DNA of 64,000 nt from JBGTFE01 sp036403235 (GCA_036403235.1 DASWRI010000086.1:1-64000); one strand, 5' to 3'. Shown: positions 35,796 to 45,018, numbered from the stretch's first letter. Notes: generated from the sequence alone by a model not told the origin. A program made the numbers and translations.

Positions 35796-36255
35796 AAAGT
35801 GGACAGCGGTCAGCGGTCAGCGGTCAGTAAGACCTAAGACGAAAGACCAATCCGAAATCCAAAATCCGAAATCCAAAATCGAAGCGGGCTTTTCGCTGCT
35901 CGAATTGCTGATTGCGATGTTTATCCTGATAATTTTGCTTTCGGTCGCGGTTCCGACTTATCAGCGAAGCGTTCAGCAGGCGCGCGAAACCGTTTTGAAG
36001 GAAAATCTCTGGCAGATGCGCCGCGCCATCGACCAGTATTCGGCCGATAAAGGCAAGCTCCCGCAATCGCTCGACGACCTTGTAACCAACAATTATCTGC
36101 GCGAAAAGCCGGTTGACCCGATTTCTGAAAAAGCCGAATGGAGCGAAGTTCAAGGCCAGGACGTAAATTCCGTCGATGGTAATCAGGGCCTCAAAGACGT
36201 GAAAAGCCTCGCCGAAGGCGAAGACAGCGACGGGAAAAAATTCGCAGAATATTAA
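35785..36255 (+). CDS. Type II secretion pseudopilin (GspG-like), second
   Basis: A 156-residue pseudopilin starting at GTG 35785 (GGAG 9 bases upstream), overlapping the previous gene by 11 bases. The cleavage site is AG/FSLLELLIAMFILIIL near residue 35. The mature part has NLWQMRRAIDQYSADKGKLP and DDLVTNNYLREKPVDPI, as in major pseudopilins. The 35-residue leader is abnormally long and is coded almost wholly by repeat words: cagcggt three times (35804-35824), then aatccga/aatccaa alternating from 35849. Confidence 0.9.
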   Translation: MIGRKWTAVSGQRSVRPKTKDQSEIQNPKSKIEAGFSLLELLIAMFILIILLSVAVPTYQRSVQQARETVLKENLWQMRRAIDQYSADKGKLPQSLDDLVTNNYLREKPVDPISEKAEWSEVQGQDVNSVDGNQGLKDVKSLAEGEDSDGKKFAEY

Positions 36256-36257
36256 AT

Positions 36258-36316
36258 TAGTTGAAAGGAAAAGAACTATCAGTTATCCACTTTCAACTTT
36301 CAACTATCAGTTATAA
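36258..36316. repeat. Heptamer words (AACTATC/AACTTTC family)
   Basis: aactatcagttatccact, then aactttc, aactttc, aactatc, agttata before the PilM-like gene. The same family recurs at 39632-39690. Confidence 0.7.
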
Positions 36317-36318
36317 AG

Positions 36319-37257
36319 ATGTTAGAAACTTTACTCGAACCGAATTATCCGAAAGCAGCGCTTGGAATCGAACAGGAAAGCGTGACGGCGCTGGCCTTGC
36401 AAAAAGAAGGCAGAGGACGATTCGGCATCAAACAAGCCGCGACCATTGTTTTGCCCGAACGTCTCCTGACGCCGAGTTTTACCGAAGTAAATATCGCAAG
36501 TTCCGAAGAAATGCTGGTTTTGCTCGACGAAGCCGTGACCAAAGCGGGCTTGAGAAGTCAAAAACGCTGGTCTGTATCACTGCCGAGCAACACGGCGCGA
36601 ACCGCGATTCTGACGCTTGAAACCGAGCCTGCTTCCGCCTCTGAGCTTTCGGAGCTGCTCGATTGGAAGGCCGAAAACACTTTCGGCGTCGCGGCGGGCG
36701 AGCTTCGAATTTCGCAGCGAAAAATCTCGCCGGACGCGAGCGGAAAATCCAGATATTTTGCGACCGCGGTCAAATTGAGCGTGATTGACGAATACGAAAC
36801 TCTTTTTGAAAGAAACGGCTGGCGCGCCGGGCTTATTCTGCCGCGCGCCGTCAGCGAGGCGAAATGGCTGGCCGATACGAAAAATCCAACCGATTCGCTC
36901 CTGATAAGCTCGCAGGCCGACGGTTTTACCGCGCTTCTTTTGCGCGGCGACGAACCGACGGTGGTGCGCAGCGTAACGTGTACGGAAGGCGAAAGAGACG
37001 ATGAGATTTACCGCCTGCTGATGTTTTATCGCGACCGTCTGGCGGTTGAGCAGTCGAGCGCCAATTTTCTGGAAAAACTGCTCGTCACCGGCAGAGAATT
37101 TGCTCCCGGTAAGCTGACGGAAATTGCCAACGAAGCGCTCGGAAAATCGTTAAACGTTCTGCGTCCCGAAGACATCGGCTTAAATCTTCCGGCTCGGGAT
37201 TTAAACTTTGACGACCTCGCCGCGCCCGCCGGACTCGCCACTTACGGCTGGAAATAA
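36319..37257 (+). CDS. PilM/GspL-like actin-fold assembly protein
   Basis: A 312-residue protein with weak but consistent resemblance to PilM and to the cytoplasmic part of GspL, the actin-fold subunits that connect the ATPase to the inner-membrane complex. KAALGIEQESVTALALQKE fits the first strand pair, WSVSLPSNTARTAILTLE the middle, and SLLISSQADGFTALLLRGD the second subdomain. No membrane segment is seen. PilN/PilO-like partners are not encoded next to it, so the apparatus is completed elsewhere or is unusual. It closes the secretion cluster. Confidence 0.65.
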   Translation: MLETLLEPNYPKAALGIEQESVTALALQKEGRGRFGIKQAATIVLPERLLTPSFTEVNIASSEEMLVLLDEAVTKAGLRSQKRWSVSLPSNTARTAILTLETEPASASELSELLDWKAENTFGVAAGELRISQRKISPDASGKSRYFATAVKLSVIDEYETLFERNGWRAGLILPRAVSEAKWLADTKNPTDSLLISSQADGFTALLLRGDEPTVVRSVTCTEGERDDEIYRLLMFYRDRLAVEQSSANFLEKLLVTGREFAPGKLTEIANEALGKSLNVLRPEDIGLNLPARDLNFDDLAAPAGLATYGWK

Positions 37258-37263
37258 ATTTTA

Positions 37264-37335
37264 GTGAAAAGTGAAAAGTTGAAGAAGGAAAATCCTTCTA
37301 ACGCTTTCACTTTTCGCTTTTAGTTTTTCACTTTT
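37264..37335. repeat. Heptamer-word hairpin (GTGAAAA family)
   Basis: agtgaaaagtgaaaagttgaag is followed by its counterparts ctttcacttttcgctttta and tttttcac, including the smaller GAAGGA/TCCTTC loop. It may terminate the secretion cluster. Confidence 0.75.
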
Positions 37336-37389
37336 TTTACCTTGCATACTGAAACTATTTCGGAAACAATACCGTAATACCTTTGCATC

Positions 37390-37995
37390 ATGATGTTACA
37401 AGCACTTGCGCTGGAAAAAATAAAAAGTCTGACTGACGTTGAGTTGATTGAAACGGCAATCAGCGGTCGCGAGGACAGTTTCGAAGAACTCGTCCGCCGT
37501 TACCAGCGTCCGATTACGAATTACGTTTACCGGATGTTGAGCGATTATGATGCGTCGCTCGACGTAACGCAGGAAGTCTTTATAAAAGTTTATAATTCGC
37601 TCGCGCGCTACAGCTCGGATTACAAATTTTCGACTTGGCTTTATCGCATCGCGCACAACGCGGCCATCGATTATATGCGCCGTCATTCGGTCAACGAGCA
37701 GAGCATCGAGGCGGAAAACGCCGACGGAAGCTATCAGCTGCAAATCGAAAGCCCGCGCCCGACGCCCGAACAGGAGCGCGAGCGCAGCGAATGGCGAACG
37801 GAAATCGAATCGGTCGTCAAATGTCTGCCGGCGGTTTACCGCGAATTGATTATGCTGCGTCACGCGCAGGATTTGAGCTACGACGAGATTGCGGAGATTA
37901 CGAATCTTCCGCTCGGAACGGTAAAAAATAGACTTTTCCGCGCCCGCGAGATGATGCGCGAAATTTTTGTTGAACGAGGATTTACGGGAATGTAG
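37390..37995 (+). CDS. ECF-type RNA polymerase sigma factor
   Basis: A 201-residue extracytoplasmic-function sigma factor. Region 2 reads FEELVRRYQRPITNYVYRML and LDVTQEVFIKVYNSLARYSS with FSTWLYRIAHNAAIDYMRR. Region 4 reads LPAVYRELIMLRHAQDLSYD and LPLGTVKNRLFRAREMM. It is most likely controlled by the zinc anti-sigma factor encoded directly downstream. Its targets are unknown; autoregulation is usual for such pairs. Confidence 0.93.
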   Translation: MMLQALALEKIKSLTDVELIETAISGREDSFEELVRRYQRPITNYVYRMLSDYDASLDVTQEVFIKVYNSLARYSSDYKFSTWLYRIAHNAAIDYMRRHSVNEQSIEAENADGSYQLQIESPRPTPEQERERSEWRTEIESVVKCLPAVYRELIMLRHAQDLSYDEIAEITNLPLGTVKNRLFRAREMMREIFVERGFTGM

Positions 37996-37998
37996 CAG

Positions 37999-38053
37999 GT
38001 TGTCAGCGTTCAACCGTCAGCAATCAAAAGCTGACCACTGATTACTGACCAAC
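37999..38053. repeat. Heptamer-word hairpin (GTCAGCA family)
   Basis: gtcagcg, ttcaacc, gtcagca, atcaaaa are answered by gctgacc, actgatt, actgacc between the sigma and anti-sigma genes. Confidence 0.75.
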
Positions 38054-38072
38054 GCTTCGCGCCACTGACAAA

Positions 38073-38648
38073 ATGATTGAGGAAACCGCAAAAATTGAAG
38101 CCTCCTGCCCGCGAGACGATATTGCCGCATATATCGACGGCGAAATCAGTCCGCGCGAGGAGCTCGACCTTGAGATGCATTTTGCGGGCTGCAAAATTTG
38201 CGCCGAAGAACTCAACACACAGAAAAAACTGCTTTGCGCGCTCGATTCGTTTTGTCTGAACGAAAAAGAAATCGAGTTGCCGGAAAATTTCACGAAAGTC
38301 GTCGTCACGACGGCCGAAAGCCACGTCAGCGGCCTGCGTCGCCCGCAGGAACGCCGCAAAGCTCTGTTTATCTGCTCGGCCTTGTTTCTGCTCGTTTTGC
38401 TCGGACTCGGCGAAGAAGCCGATTCGATTCTCGGCACTTTCGGAAAAATCGGCGAGCAGTTTGTGGTCGTTGTCGGTTTCGTCGCCCATCTGATTTATGA
38501 CGTTTCCGTCGGGCTAATCGTTATTTTACGTTCCTTGAGTAATCAGGTCTTTTTTAATTCGGCTGTTTCGTTTGGTCTGATGGCCGTTTTGTTTCTAATT
38601 TCCGTTTTTGCTCTTTCGCGCTTGGTCTTACGATTTAACCGCGCATAA
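38073..38648 (+). CDS. Zinc-finger anti-sigma factor
   Basis: A 191-residue membrane anti-sigma factor of the ZAS type. The zinc site is H36-x3-C40-x2-C43 (MHFAGCKICAEEL), in a short helical domain (residues 12-60) that should clamp the adjacent ECF sigma. It has three hydrophobic segments (about 89-107, 126-150 and 160-186), so it is membrane anchored. Release of the sigma would need an envelope signal, which is not visible here. Confidence 0.88.
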   Translation: MIEETAKIEASCPRDDIAAYIDGEISPREELDLEMHFAGCKICAEELNTQKKLLCALDSFCLNEKEIELPENFTKVVVTTAESHVSGLRRPQERRKALFICSALFLLVLLGLGEEADSILGTFGKIGEQFVVVVGFVAHLIYDVSVGLIVILRSLSNQVFFNSAVSFGLMAVLFLISVFALSRLVLRFNRA

Positions 38649-38668
38649 AAAATGCAGGCTCAGAAAAA

Positions 38669-39628
38669 GTGATTTATACAGCGACACGGACAAATCTTTC
38701 TACAAAAATACAAATCCCTTTCAAACAGATAATTTTGGGATTTGTTTTTATTTTGTTCGCCGCTTTCGCCCTTTACGCCCAGACAAATATTCCCAAAGTC
38801 GATGAAGAAACCGTCACGGTCGGCGATTCGCCCGAGCAGCAGATTATTTCCTTCGGTAAAAAAGTCATCATCGAAAAACACGCGAAAGAAGTTTTTTCTT
38901 TCGGCGGCGATATTATCATCGAGGGAAAAGTCGACGGCGACGTTGCCGCTATCGGCGGCAATATCATTCAAAAAGACGGCGCTTTTATCGGCGGCGACGT
39001 GATAGTTTTCGGCGGAGCGTATCGCGCCGAAAGCTCACAGCCGCTTCGCAGCGAAGGAAAGCAAACCGTGATGATTGCGATGTTTGAAGAGCAATTACGG
39101 AGCTTCGGACAAAATCCCGCGCAGATTCTCTCGCCGAGTTTGAGCTGGTCGTTTCTGGCGCAAAGAATACTGTCGATTCTTTTCTGGTTCATCATTTCAT
39201 TGGCTTTGACCACGATTTCGCCCGGCGCAATCAGTCGCGCCGTCGCGCGTTTCCAGCTTTCGACTTTGAAAGTCTTTGCCATCGGCTTTTTCGGATTTTG
39301 GGTGACAATTATCGGAGTCGTCGCCGGATTAAACTTTCTGCCCGATTATCTGAGCACCATCATCAGCCTGATGGCCTTGATTTTGTTGATTCTCGGCTAC
39401 GTTTTCGGGCGCGTCGCTTTGCAGATGAGTCTCGGTAAAATCATTCAAAAACGCCTTTTCCGCGAAAATAAACAATCCGAAACCGTCGCGCTTTTAATCG
39501 GCGTCGTCGTCTGGTCGATTTTTCTTTCCGTTCCATATCTCTGGGTCGTCGCCCTGATGACGCTTTTTTCCGCTAGCATCGGACTCGTTTTAACCGCTAG
39601 AACATCAACCAACTGGCAAAAAACTTAA
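38669..39628 (+). CDS. Polymer-forming (bactofilin-like) membrane protein
   Basis: A 319-residue protein. After a signal or anchor helix (about 20-38) comes a short right-handed beta-helix-like stretch with repeating G-D-V pattern (FSFGGDIIIEGKVDGDVAAI, then GAFIGGDVIVFGG), as in bactofilins and polymer-forming proteins. Four to five membrane helices follow (from about 165 to the end). The start is GTG at 38669. It lies 20 bases after the anti-sigma gene, so it is probably under the same ECF control and linked to envelope stress. The exact role is unknown. Confidence 0.75.
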   Translation: MIYTATRTNLSTKIQIPFKQIILGFVFILFAAFALYAQTNIPKVDEETVTVGDSPEQQIISFGKKVIIEKHAKEVFSFGGDIIIEGKVDGDVAAIGGNIIQKDGAFIGGDVIVFGGAYRAESSQPLRSEGKQTVMIAMFEEQLRSFGQNPAQILSPSLSWSFLAQRILSILFWFIISLALTTISPGAISRAVARFQLSTLKVFAIGFFGFWVTIIGVVAGLNFLPDYLSTIISLMALILLILGYVFGRVALQMSLGKIIQKRLFRENKQSETVALLIGVVVWSIFLSVPYLWVVALMTLFSASIGLVLTARTSTNWQKT

Positions 39629-39631
39629 AAT

Positions 39632-39690
39632 TAGTGGATAACTGATGGTGGAAAGTTGATAGTTCTTTTTTTCACTATCGGTTATCCACT
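39632..39690. repeat. Inverted words after the polymer-forming gene (AGTGGATAACTGAT family)
   Basis: TTAGTGGATAACTGAT (from 39632) is answered near 39667-39691 by ATCGGTTATCCACTAA around a T-rich loop. It may act as a terminator. Confidence 0.75.
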
Positions 39691-39729
39691 AACATTTACA
39701 ATTCTTTACAAATTTATGCAAACCTTTCC

Positions 39730-39738
39730 TGATAAAAT
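39730..39738 (+). promoter_or_regulatory. Extended -10 element upstream of the DUF5666-like gene
   Basis: TGATAAAAT matches TGnTATAAT at eight of nine positions including the TG. It lies about 100 bases before the ATG at 39836. No convincing -35 is seen. Confidence 0.4.
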
Positions 39739-39835
39739 AGCGTCTTTATAAAAGTATCGAAAAAGCAACTATTTTCCTGTCGGTTGCGTGTTTTAAGCAG
39801 TAAATTATTTTTATTTTTATTTGAGAGAATCAGAA

Positions 39836-40996
39836 ATGCGAAAATCAATATTTTTATCATTCTTTTTAGCTTTATTTCTAAGTTTTGTTTCGAACGTTTC
39901 GGCGCAGACCGATGCGATGAAACCGAGCTTGATAAGCGGCGACGTGACGGCTGTCAGCACCGAGAAAATTTCTTTGCAGACGGCCAGCGGTGCGGCGGAT
40001 TTTGTCTTAAACGACAAAACCGTTTACAAGCGCGTTCCGCCGGAAAATCCGCAGACAAAGGTCGATTCGAGCTTTTCGGAAATCAGTGTCGGCGATAAAG
40101 TCGTCGTCTCGGTGCTTTTCGGCGCAGACAAAAAAGCGCAGCCCGTCAGAACCGTCTATCTGATGTCGAAAGCCGACATCACCAGCAAACAGACCAAAGA
40201 ACAGCAGGAATGGCGCACGCGCGGCGTTGCCGGAAAAATCACCGCCGTCAATCCGCAGACAAAGGAAATAACGATTACGACGCCGGGCTTGATGGGAGCG
40301 AAAACAACGGTTTTAACGCCGAAAGAGAGCGCCCAGTTTTTGCGTTACGCGCAGGATTCGGTCAGTTTTAACGAAGCGAAAAAAAGTTCTTTCAGCGAAA
40401 TCGCGGTCGGCGATTTGATTAAAGCCGTCGGCGATAAGAGCGAAGACGGAGCGACGTTCAAGGCGGAGAAACTCGTCACGGGCGCGTTTCAAACCATTGT
40501 CGGAACGGTTAAGGCCGTCAACGCCGAAAAAGGCGAAGTAACCATCAGTAATATTCAGACCAAAAAAGATATAACGGTCGTCGTCGATAAAAACTCGCTT
40601 CTGAAGCAGTTTCCGGCTGAAATGGCGCAGCGAATGGCGATGATGCAGGCAGGCGGCGGCAATATGATTCGCCCGCCGCAAGGCGCGGGAAATCAGCAGG
40701 GAAATCAAAATACGCAGCAAAATCCGAATCAGATGGGCGGTGGAAATCGCGGCGGAAGCCTCGACGATATGCTCGAGCGTTTTCCGACAATTACGGTTGC
40801 CGATTTGAAAGTCGGCGAGATGATAGCCGTCAACAGTTCGAAAACTGCCAATCAGGAACGCATTACGGCAATTAAATTGGTATCCGGCGTCGAGCCGTTT
40901 ACGAAAGTTCCGCAAATGACAACCGGCGGCGGAGGCAACCGGCAGGGAAGCGGCGTCAGCTCGAGCTTTACAATACCGGGACTCGACGGCAACTAA
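39836..40996 (+). CDS. Exported DUF5666-like repeat protein
   Basis: A 386-residue exported protein. A signal peptide (MRKSIFLSFFLALFLSF to about VSAQ) precedes three related beta segments: SGDVTAVSTEKISLQTASGA, GKITAVNPQTKEITITTPG, and GTVKAVNAEKGEVTISNIQT. Each is followed by an FSEISVGDKV or LKVGEMIAV line, the pattern of DUF5666 domains. A Met/Gln/Asn/Gly-rich linker (about 265-308) lies before the last segment. The ATG at 39836 is preferred over the TTG at 39821. The role is unknown; the next gene is a TonB-dependent receptor. Confidence 0.75.
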   Translation: MRKSIFLSFFLALFLSFVSNVSAQTDAMKPSLISGDVTAVSTEKISLQTASGAADFVLNDKTVYKRVPPENPQTKVDSSFSEISVGDKVVVSVLFGADKKAQPVRTVYLMSKADITSKQTKEQQEWRTRGVAGKITAVNPQTKEITITTPGLMGAKTTVLTPKESAQFLRYAQDSVSFNEAKKSSFSEIAVGDLIKAVGDKSEDGATFKAEKLVTGAFQTIVGTVKAVNAEKGEVTISNIQTKKDITVVVDKNSLLKQFPAEMAQRMAMMQAGGGNMIRPPQGAGNQQGNQNTQQNPNQMGGGNRGGSLDDMLERFPTITVADLKVGEMIAVNSSKTANQERITAIKLVSGVEPFTKVPQMTTGGGGNRQGSGVSSSFTIPGLDGN

Positions 40997-41030
40997 TTTG
41001 CCGGAGTCCTCAAAACAGGAGACGGAAGAT

Positions 41031-41108
41031 AGAAGTCAACCAATAATTTATATTCAGAAGTTTGTTTTATAAAAGTTTTATTTTTAATTTACGAGCTTCT
41101 ATCTTCCG
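41031..41108. repeat. Inverted pair upstream of the receptor gene
   Basis: CGGAAGATAGAAG (41030-41042) pairs with CTTCTATCTTCCG (41096-41108) across an AT-rich loop that may hold the promoter. It ends 9 bases before the receptor start. Confidence 0.75.
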
Positions 41109-41117
41109 AAATTTTCT

Positions 41118-44100
41118 ATGAAAAACTTAAAATTATTTTTATTAATCAGTCTTTTTACATTATTTATAAATTCGGCGGTGTTTGCGCAATCGACGGGAAG
41201 CGTCACCGGGCAGGTCTTTGACAGTCTCGGCGCGGTCGTCGTCGGCGCGAACGTAACGGCGGTCGATGCGGCCAAGAAAGAAAAAACGGCCGTGACAAAC
41301 GGTCAGGGCGCGTTTACTATCAGCGGACTTGCGGCCGGAAAATATATTATCCGCGTTGCCGCGCCGAAGTTTGCGCTTTACGAAAATACGGAAGTAGAAG
41401 TAAAAGCCGGTCAGCGTGAAGAGTTAACCGTCGCGCTCTCGGTCGAGGAAGTCAACGCACAGGTCGACGTTGCCGTCGATGCCGGAGTCAACACCGATTC
41501 GGACACGAATAAGAGCGCGACCGTTTTGAAGGAAGAAGATTTACAGGCTTTGCCGGACGACCCGACCGAGCTCGAAGCTGCGCTCCAGGCGCTCGCCGGG
41601 CCTTCGGCCGGCCCGAACGGCGGTCAGATTTATATCGACGGCTTTACCGGCGGCAGAATCCCGCCGAAAGAAGCGATTCGCGAAATCCGCATCAACCAAA
41701 ATCCGTTTTCGGCCGAATACGACCGTTTGGGTTTCGGCCGCATCGAGATTTTGACCAAGCCCGGCTCGGACAAATGGCGCGGTCAGGCGTTTTTCAATTT
41801 TAACGACGAAAGCCTGAACTCGCGCAATCCGTTTGCGTTAAATCGCGCGTCGAGCCAGACGAGATTTTACGGCGGAAACCTTTCCGGCCCGATTCAAAAG
41901 GGAAAATCGTCGTTTTTCCTCGACATCAGCAACCGCGCGGTCGATAATTCGGCGATTGTCAACGCTTTGATTCTCGACCCGGCGTTTAACGTCATCCCGT
42001 TCAACGAAGAATTTACGATTCCGAACCGGCGTTTTTCGGTCAGCCCGCGTTTTGACTACCAGCTCAACAGCGCCAACACATTGATTGCGCGCTACAGTTT
42101 CACGCGCACGACGACGCAAAATCAGGGCATCGGCGATATTTCCCTGCCGAGCCGCGGTTATGCGACGACGACGACCGAACACAATATTCGCCTGACGGAA
42201 ACCTGGATTGTAAATCCGAAAACCGTCAACGAAACGCGTTTTCAGTATGAATTCGACAATCGCGAGCAAAACGGCGACAACAGCGTTCCGACGATAAATG
42301 TCACGTCGGCTTTTACCGGCGGCGGCGCGCAAATCGGATTAAATTACAATCGGCAGAGCAGTTGGGAGTTGCAAAATTACACGACGACCGCGCTCGGCGC
42401 TAAAAACGAGCATTCGGTTAAATTCGGTTTCCGTCTGCGCGGCATTACCTTGAAAGACCGCTCGGAATCGAATTTCGGCGGCACGTTCAACTTTTTCGGA
42501 TTCGTTGACCAGAACGGAACGCCGGACAATCCGGCCGACGATATTTTCGTCTCGCCGATTGAGCAGTATCGCCAGAAGCTTCTGGGCAACCCCGACCCGC
42601 GTTATAACCCGAACAGCTTTATCATTACGGCGGGCAATCCGCTGGCCGACGTTACGCAGTTTGACGTGGGCGCGTTCGTTTCGGACGACTGGCGCATCAG
42701 CCCGGCTTTAACGCTCGGCTTTGGCTTGCGCTACGAAAATCAGACGAACATCGACAGCAATTTTAATTTTGCGCCCCGTTTCAGCTTTGCTTGGTCGCCC
42801 GGCGCGGGCGGCGCGAAACAGCCGAAAACGGTTTTTCGCGGCGGAATCGGTATTTTCTATGACCGTTTCAGCGAAAATCTGACTTTGCAGGCGAATCGTT
42901 TTGACGGCGCGCAGCAGTTGAATTTCAATATTTTCTCGGCTGAAACCGACCCGGTTCAGAGAGCGGCGGCGATTGCGCTGCTCAGCCAGCCGGTATTTTC
43001 GCTAAGCGGTGTGAGCAATCTTCCGACCACTGCGCAAATCGCGTCGGCGGTGCCTTTTTCCAGCACGATTCGGCAGGTTTCCGGTGATTTGCAGGCGCCC
43101 TACACGATTCAGACCGCGCTCGGAGTCGAGCGCCAACTGCCGTTTAAGACGACGATGGCGGTTTTCTACATCGGCTCGCGCACGAACAATCTGCTTCGCA
43201 CGCGAAACATCAACGCGCCGGTTTGCGCGTCTCAGCTTAACTGTATCGGCGCGCTCAGGCCTAATCCCGCGCTCGGAAATGTTTACGAATACGAATCGAC
43301 CGGCGTGCTCAATCAGCATCAGGTAATTGTCAATTTCCGCACGACGCTGTCCAATAAAGTCAGTTTGTTCGGAAATTATCGCCTTGCCTTTGCCAAGAGC
43401 GACACCGACAGCGTAAACAGCTTCCCGGCTTATTCATATGATTTATCGAACGAATACGGAACTTCCGCGCTCGATATCAGACATAACGCGTTTATCGGCG
43501 GTTCGATTACGCTGCCGTGGGCGGTGCGCGTCAGCCCGTTTATCATAATGATGTCGGGCCGACCGTTTAATATCACGCTTGGCGGCGACCCGAACGGAGA
43601 TTCGGTTCAGACCGAACGCCCGACATTCGCGCAGGTAAACGCTCGCTGCAACCAGCTTGGCCTGACCAATGCTTTCTGCGACATCAGCGCTGTTTCGGAC
43701 GTCAACGCGATTATCCCGCGCAATTACGGTAGAGGCCCTTCGTTTTTCAGCGTTAATATGAACTTCAGCAAAACGTTCGGTTTCGGCGGGGGCGAGAAAA
43801 AAGTCGCGACCACGACCGACAATAAGACTCAGGGCGACGGACAAAATACGCAAGGCGGCAATCGTCGCGGCGGTGGAAACGGCGGCGGTAATCGCACAGC
43901 GGGCGGCGGCGGCGGCGGCGGCTTCGGCGGTTTCGGCGGTGGCGGCGGAACGGACAGCCCGTATAATCTGACCGTCGGCGTCCAGGTCACAAATTTGTTT
44001 AATAACGTAAACTTGAACACGCCAATCGGAAGCCTCAGTTCGAGCCGTTTTGGACAATCAACTTCGACCGCCAGCAGCTTCGGGTTCGGAGGCGGCGGTG

Positions 44101-44150
44101 GAAACGCCGGTAATCGCAGAGTTGAATTACAGTTGCGGTTTAACTGGTAA
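41118..44150 (+). CDS. Oar-like TonB-dependent receptor
   Basis: A 1010-residue outer-membrane protein. Signal peptide to about residue 24 (AVFAQ), a carboxypeptidase-regulatory-like beta sandwich (GSVTGQVFDSLGAVVVGANV), a plug (LKEEDLQALPDDPTELEAAL), then a long barrel ending in LQLRFNW with a terminal aromatic residue, as required for BAM insertion. This architecture is common in Acidobacteriota. A Gly/Asn-rich loop of about 60 residues (890-950) is inserted near the end. The substrate is unknown. It should be driven by TonB/ExbBD. Confidence 0.9.
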   Translation: MKNLKLFLLISLFTLFINSAVFAQSTGSVTGQVFDSLGAVVVGANVTAVDAAKKEKTAVTNGQGAFTISGLAAGKYIIRVAAPKFALYENTEVEVKAGQREELTVALSVEEVNAQVDVAVDAGVNTDSDTNKSATVLKEEDLQALPDDPTELEAALQALAGPSAGPNGGQIYIDGFTGGRIPPKEAIREIRINQNPFSAEYDRLGFGRIEILTKPGSDKWRGQAFFNFNDESLNSRNPFALNRASSQTRFYGGNLSGPIQKGKSSFFLDISNRAVDNSAIVNALILDPAFNVIPFNEEFTIPNRRFSVSPRFDYQLNSANTLIARYSFTRTTTQNQGIGDISLPSRGYATTTTEHNIRLTETWIVNPKTVNETRFQYEFDNREQNGDNSVPTINVTSAFTGGGAQIGLNYNRQSSWELQNYTTTALGAKNEHSVKFGFRLRGITLKDRSESNFGGTFNFFGFVDQNGTPDNPADDIFVSPIEQYRQKLLGNPDPRYNPNSFIITAGNPLADVTQFDVGAFVSDDWRISPALTLGFGLRYENQTNIDSNFNFAPRFSFAWSPGAGGAKQPKTVFRGGIGIFYDRFSENLTLQANRFDGAQQLNFNIFSAETDPVQRAAAIALLSQPVFSLSGVSNLPTTAQIASAVPFSSTIRQVSGDLQAPYTIQTALGVERQLPFKTTMAVFYIGSRTNNLLRTRNINAPVCASQLNCIGALRPNPALGNVYEYESTGVLNQHQVIVNFRTTLSNKVSLFGNYRLAFAKSDTDSVNSFPAYSYDLSNEYGTSALDIRHNAFIGGSITLPWAVRVSPFIIMMSGRPFNITLGGDPNGDSVQTERPTFAQVNARCNQLGLTNAFCDISAVSDVNAIIPRNYGRGPSFFSVNMNFSKTFGFGGGEKKVATTTDNKTQGDGQNTQGGNRRGGGNGGGNRTAGGGGGGGFGGFGGGGGTDSPYNLTVGVQVTNLFNNVNLNTPIGSLSSSRFGQSTSTASSFGFGGGGGNAGNRRVELQLRFNW

Positions 44151-44171
44151 TATTAATAAAAATAAAACCTC

Positions 44172-44206
44172 GAAGGATAAAAGTTAAACTTTTATCCTTC
44201 TTTTTT
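44172..44206 (+). terminator. Intrinsic terminator after the receptor gene
   Basis: GAAGGATAAAAG and CTTTTATCCTTC pair perfectly and are followed by six T. Confidence 0.9.
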
Positions 44207-44262
44207 CGTACTTGGTAGCGTCAACCATTTCGCATATAATTCTGGTTCAAAGGAAAAACAAT

Positions 44263-45018
44263 ATGAAAAAGTATTCTATTCTGCTGCTTATCTTCGCATT
44301 TGCGGCCAATTCGTTCGCGCAAAAGGACGACAAGCAAAAAAAGGAAGATAAAGATAAGCAAACGACGACGGCGACAACCGTTGCGATTTCCAAGACATCA
44401 ACGCCGATGGAGCTGGCCAAAGCCGCGCTGGCGGCGCACGGCGGCGATAAATTCAAGAATATGAAAACCTTGATTGTTCGCGGCTCGGCGGAAATCTCCG
44501 GCTCGCCGACACAGGTTATATCGGCGACTTTCGACACGGTTTTTTCCGGCGACAAATATCGTCTGGAGATAATCAACCCGATGCAGCCGTTCAAGCAGGT
44601 TTACGACGGTCAGCAGACCTATTCTTCGATGCCGAACTTTCAGCTGCCGCCGCTCAACCGGCTCGGCCTTCCGCTGCTGCCGAAAATCGAGGAAAAAGGC
44701 TTTACGGTCAGCGAATTGCCCGAAAAAGGCAAAAATTTAGGTTTTCGCATTACCTCGCCCGAAGGTTACTACACAGACTTTTTTCTCGATGAAAAAACCG
44801 CTCAGGTAAAAAGCTATTCGGCCAAATACGAAGTCAGAGGCCATGAGATAACGACGTCGGTCGAGATTGATAAGCTCAAAGACGTCGACGGGATTTTGAT
44901 TCCCGAAAAATATTCGCAGCGCTTCGAGCTCGGACAATTGACGATGTATGCGAATTTTAAAGCAAAGGAAATCCTCGTTAACACAGCCGTCGCCGACGAT
45001 GTTTTCGTAATGAATTAA
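44263..45018 (+). CDS. Exported LolA/outer-membrane lipoprotein-sorting-like protein
   Basis: A 251-residue exported protein starting at ATG 44263 with AAAGGA upstream. The signal peptide (MKKYSILLLIFAFAANSFAQ) is followed by a Lys/Asp/Thr-rich linker and a beta domain resembling the LolA/LolB fold: AKAALAAHGGDKFKNMKTLI, then DKYRLEIINPMQPFKQVYDG and TQVKSYS-type strands. It may carry lipids or lipoproteins, but similarity is by fold pattern only. It stands alone between a terminator and the convergent frr gene. Confidence 0.6.
   Translation: MKKYSILLLIFAFAANSFAQKDDKQKKEDKDKQTTTATTVAISKTSTPMELAKAALAAHGGDKFKNMKTLIVRGSAEISGSPTQVISATFDTVFSGDKYRLEIINPMQPFKQVYDGQQTYSSMPNFQLPPLNRLGLPLLPKIEEKGFTVSELPEKGKNLGFRITSPEGYYTDFFLDEKTAQVKSYSAKYEVRGHEITTSVEIDKLKDVDGILIPEKYSQRFELGQLTMYANFKAKEILVNTAVADDVFVMN

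Noticed and set aside
43795..44110. Frameshift in the TonB-dependent receptor at the Gly-rich loop
   Set aside because: The frame stays open and resumes normal barrel strands ending in LQLRFNW, so the glycine-rich insert is read as genuine.
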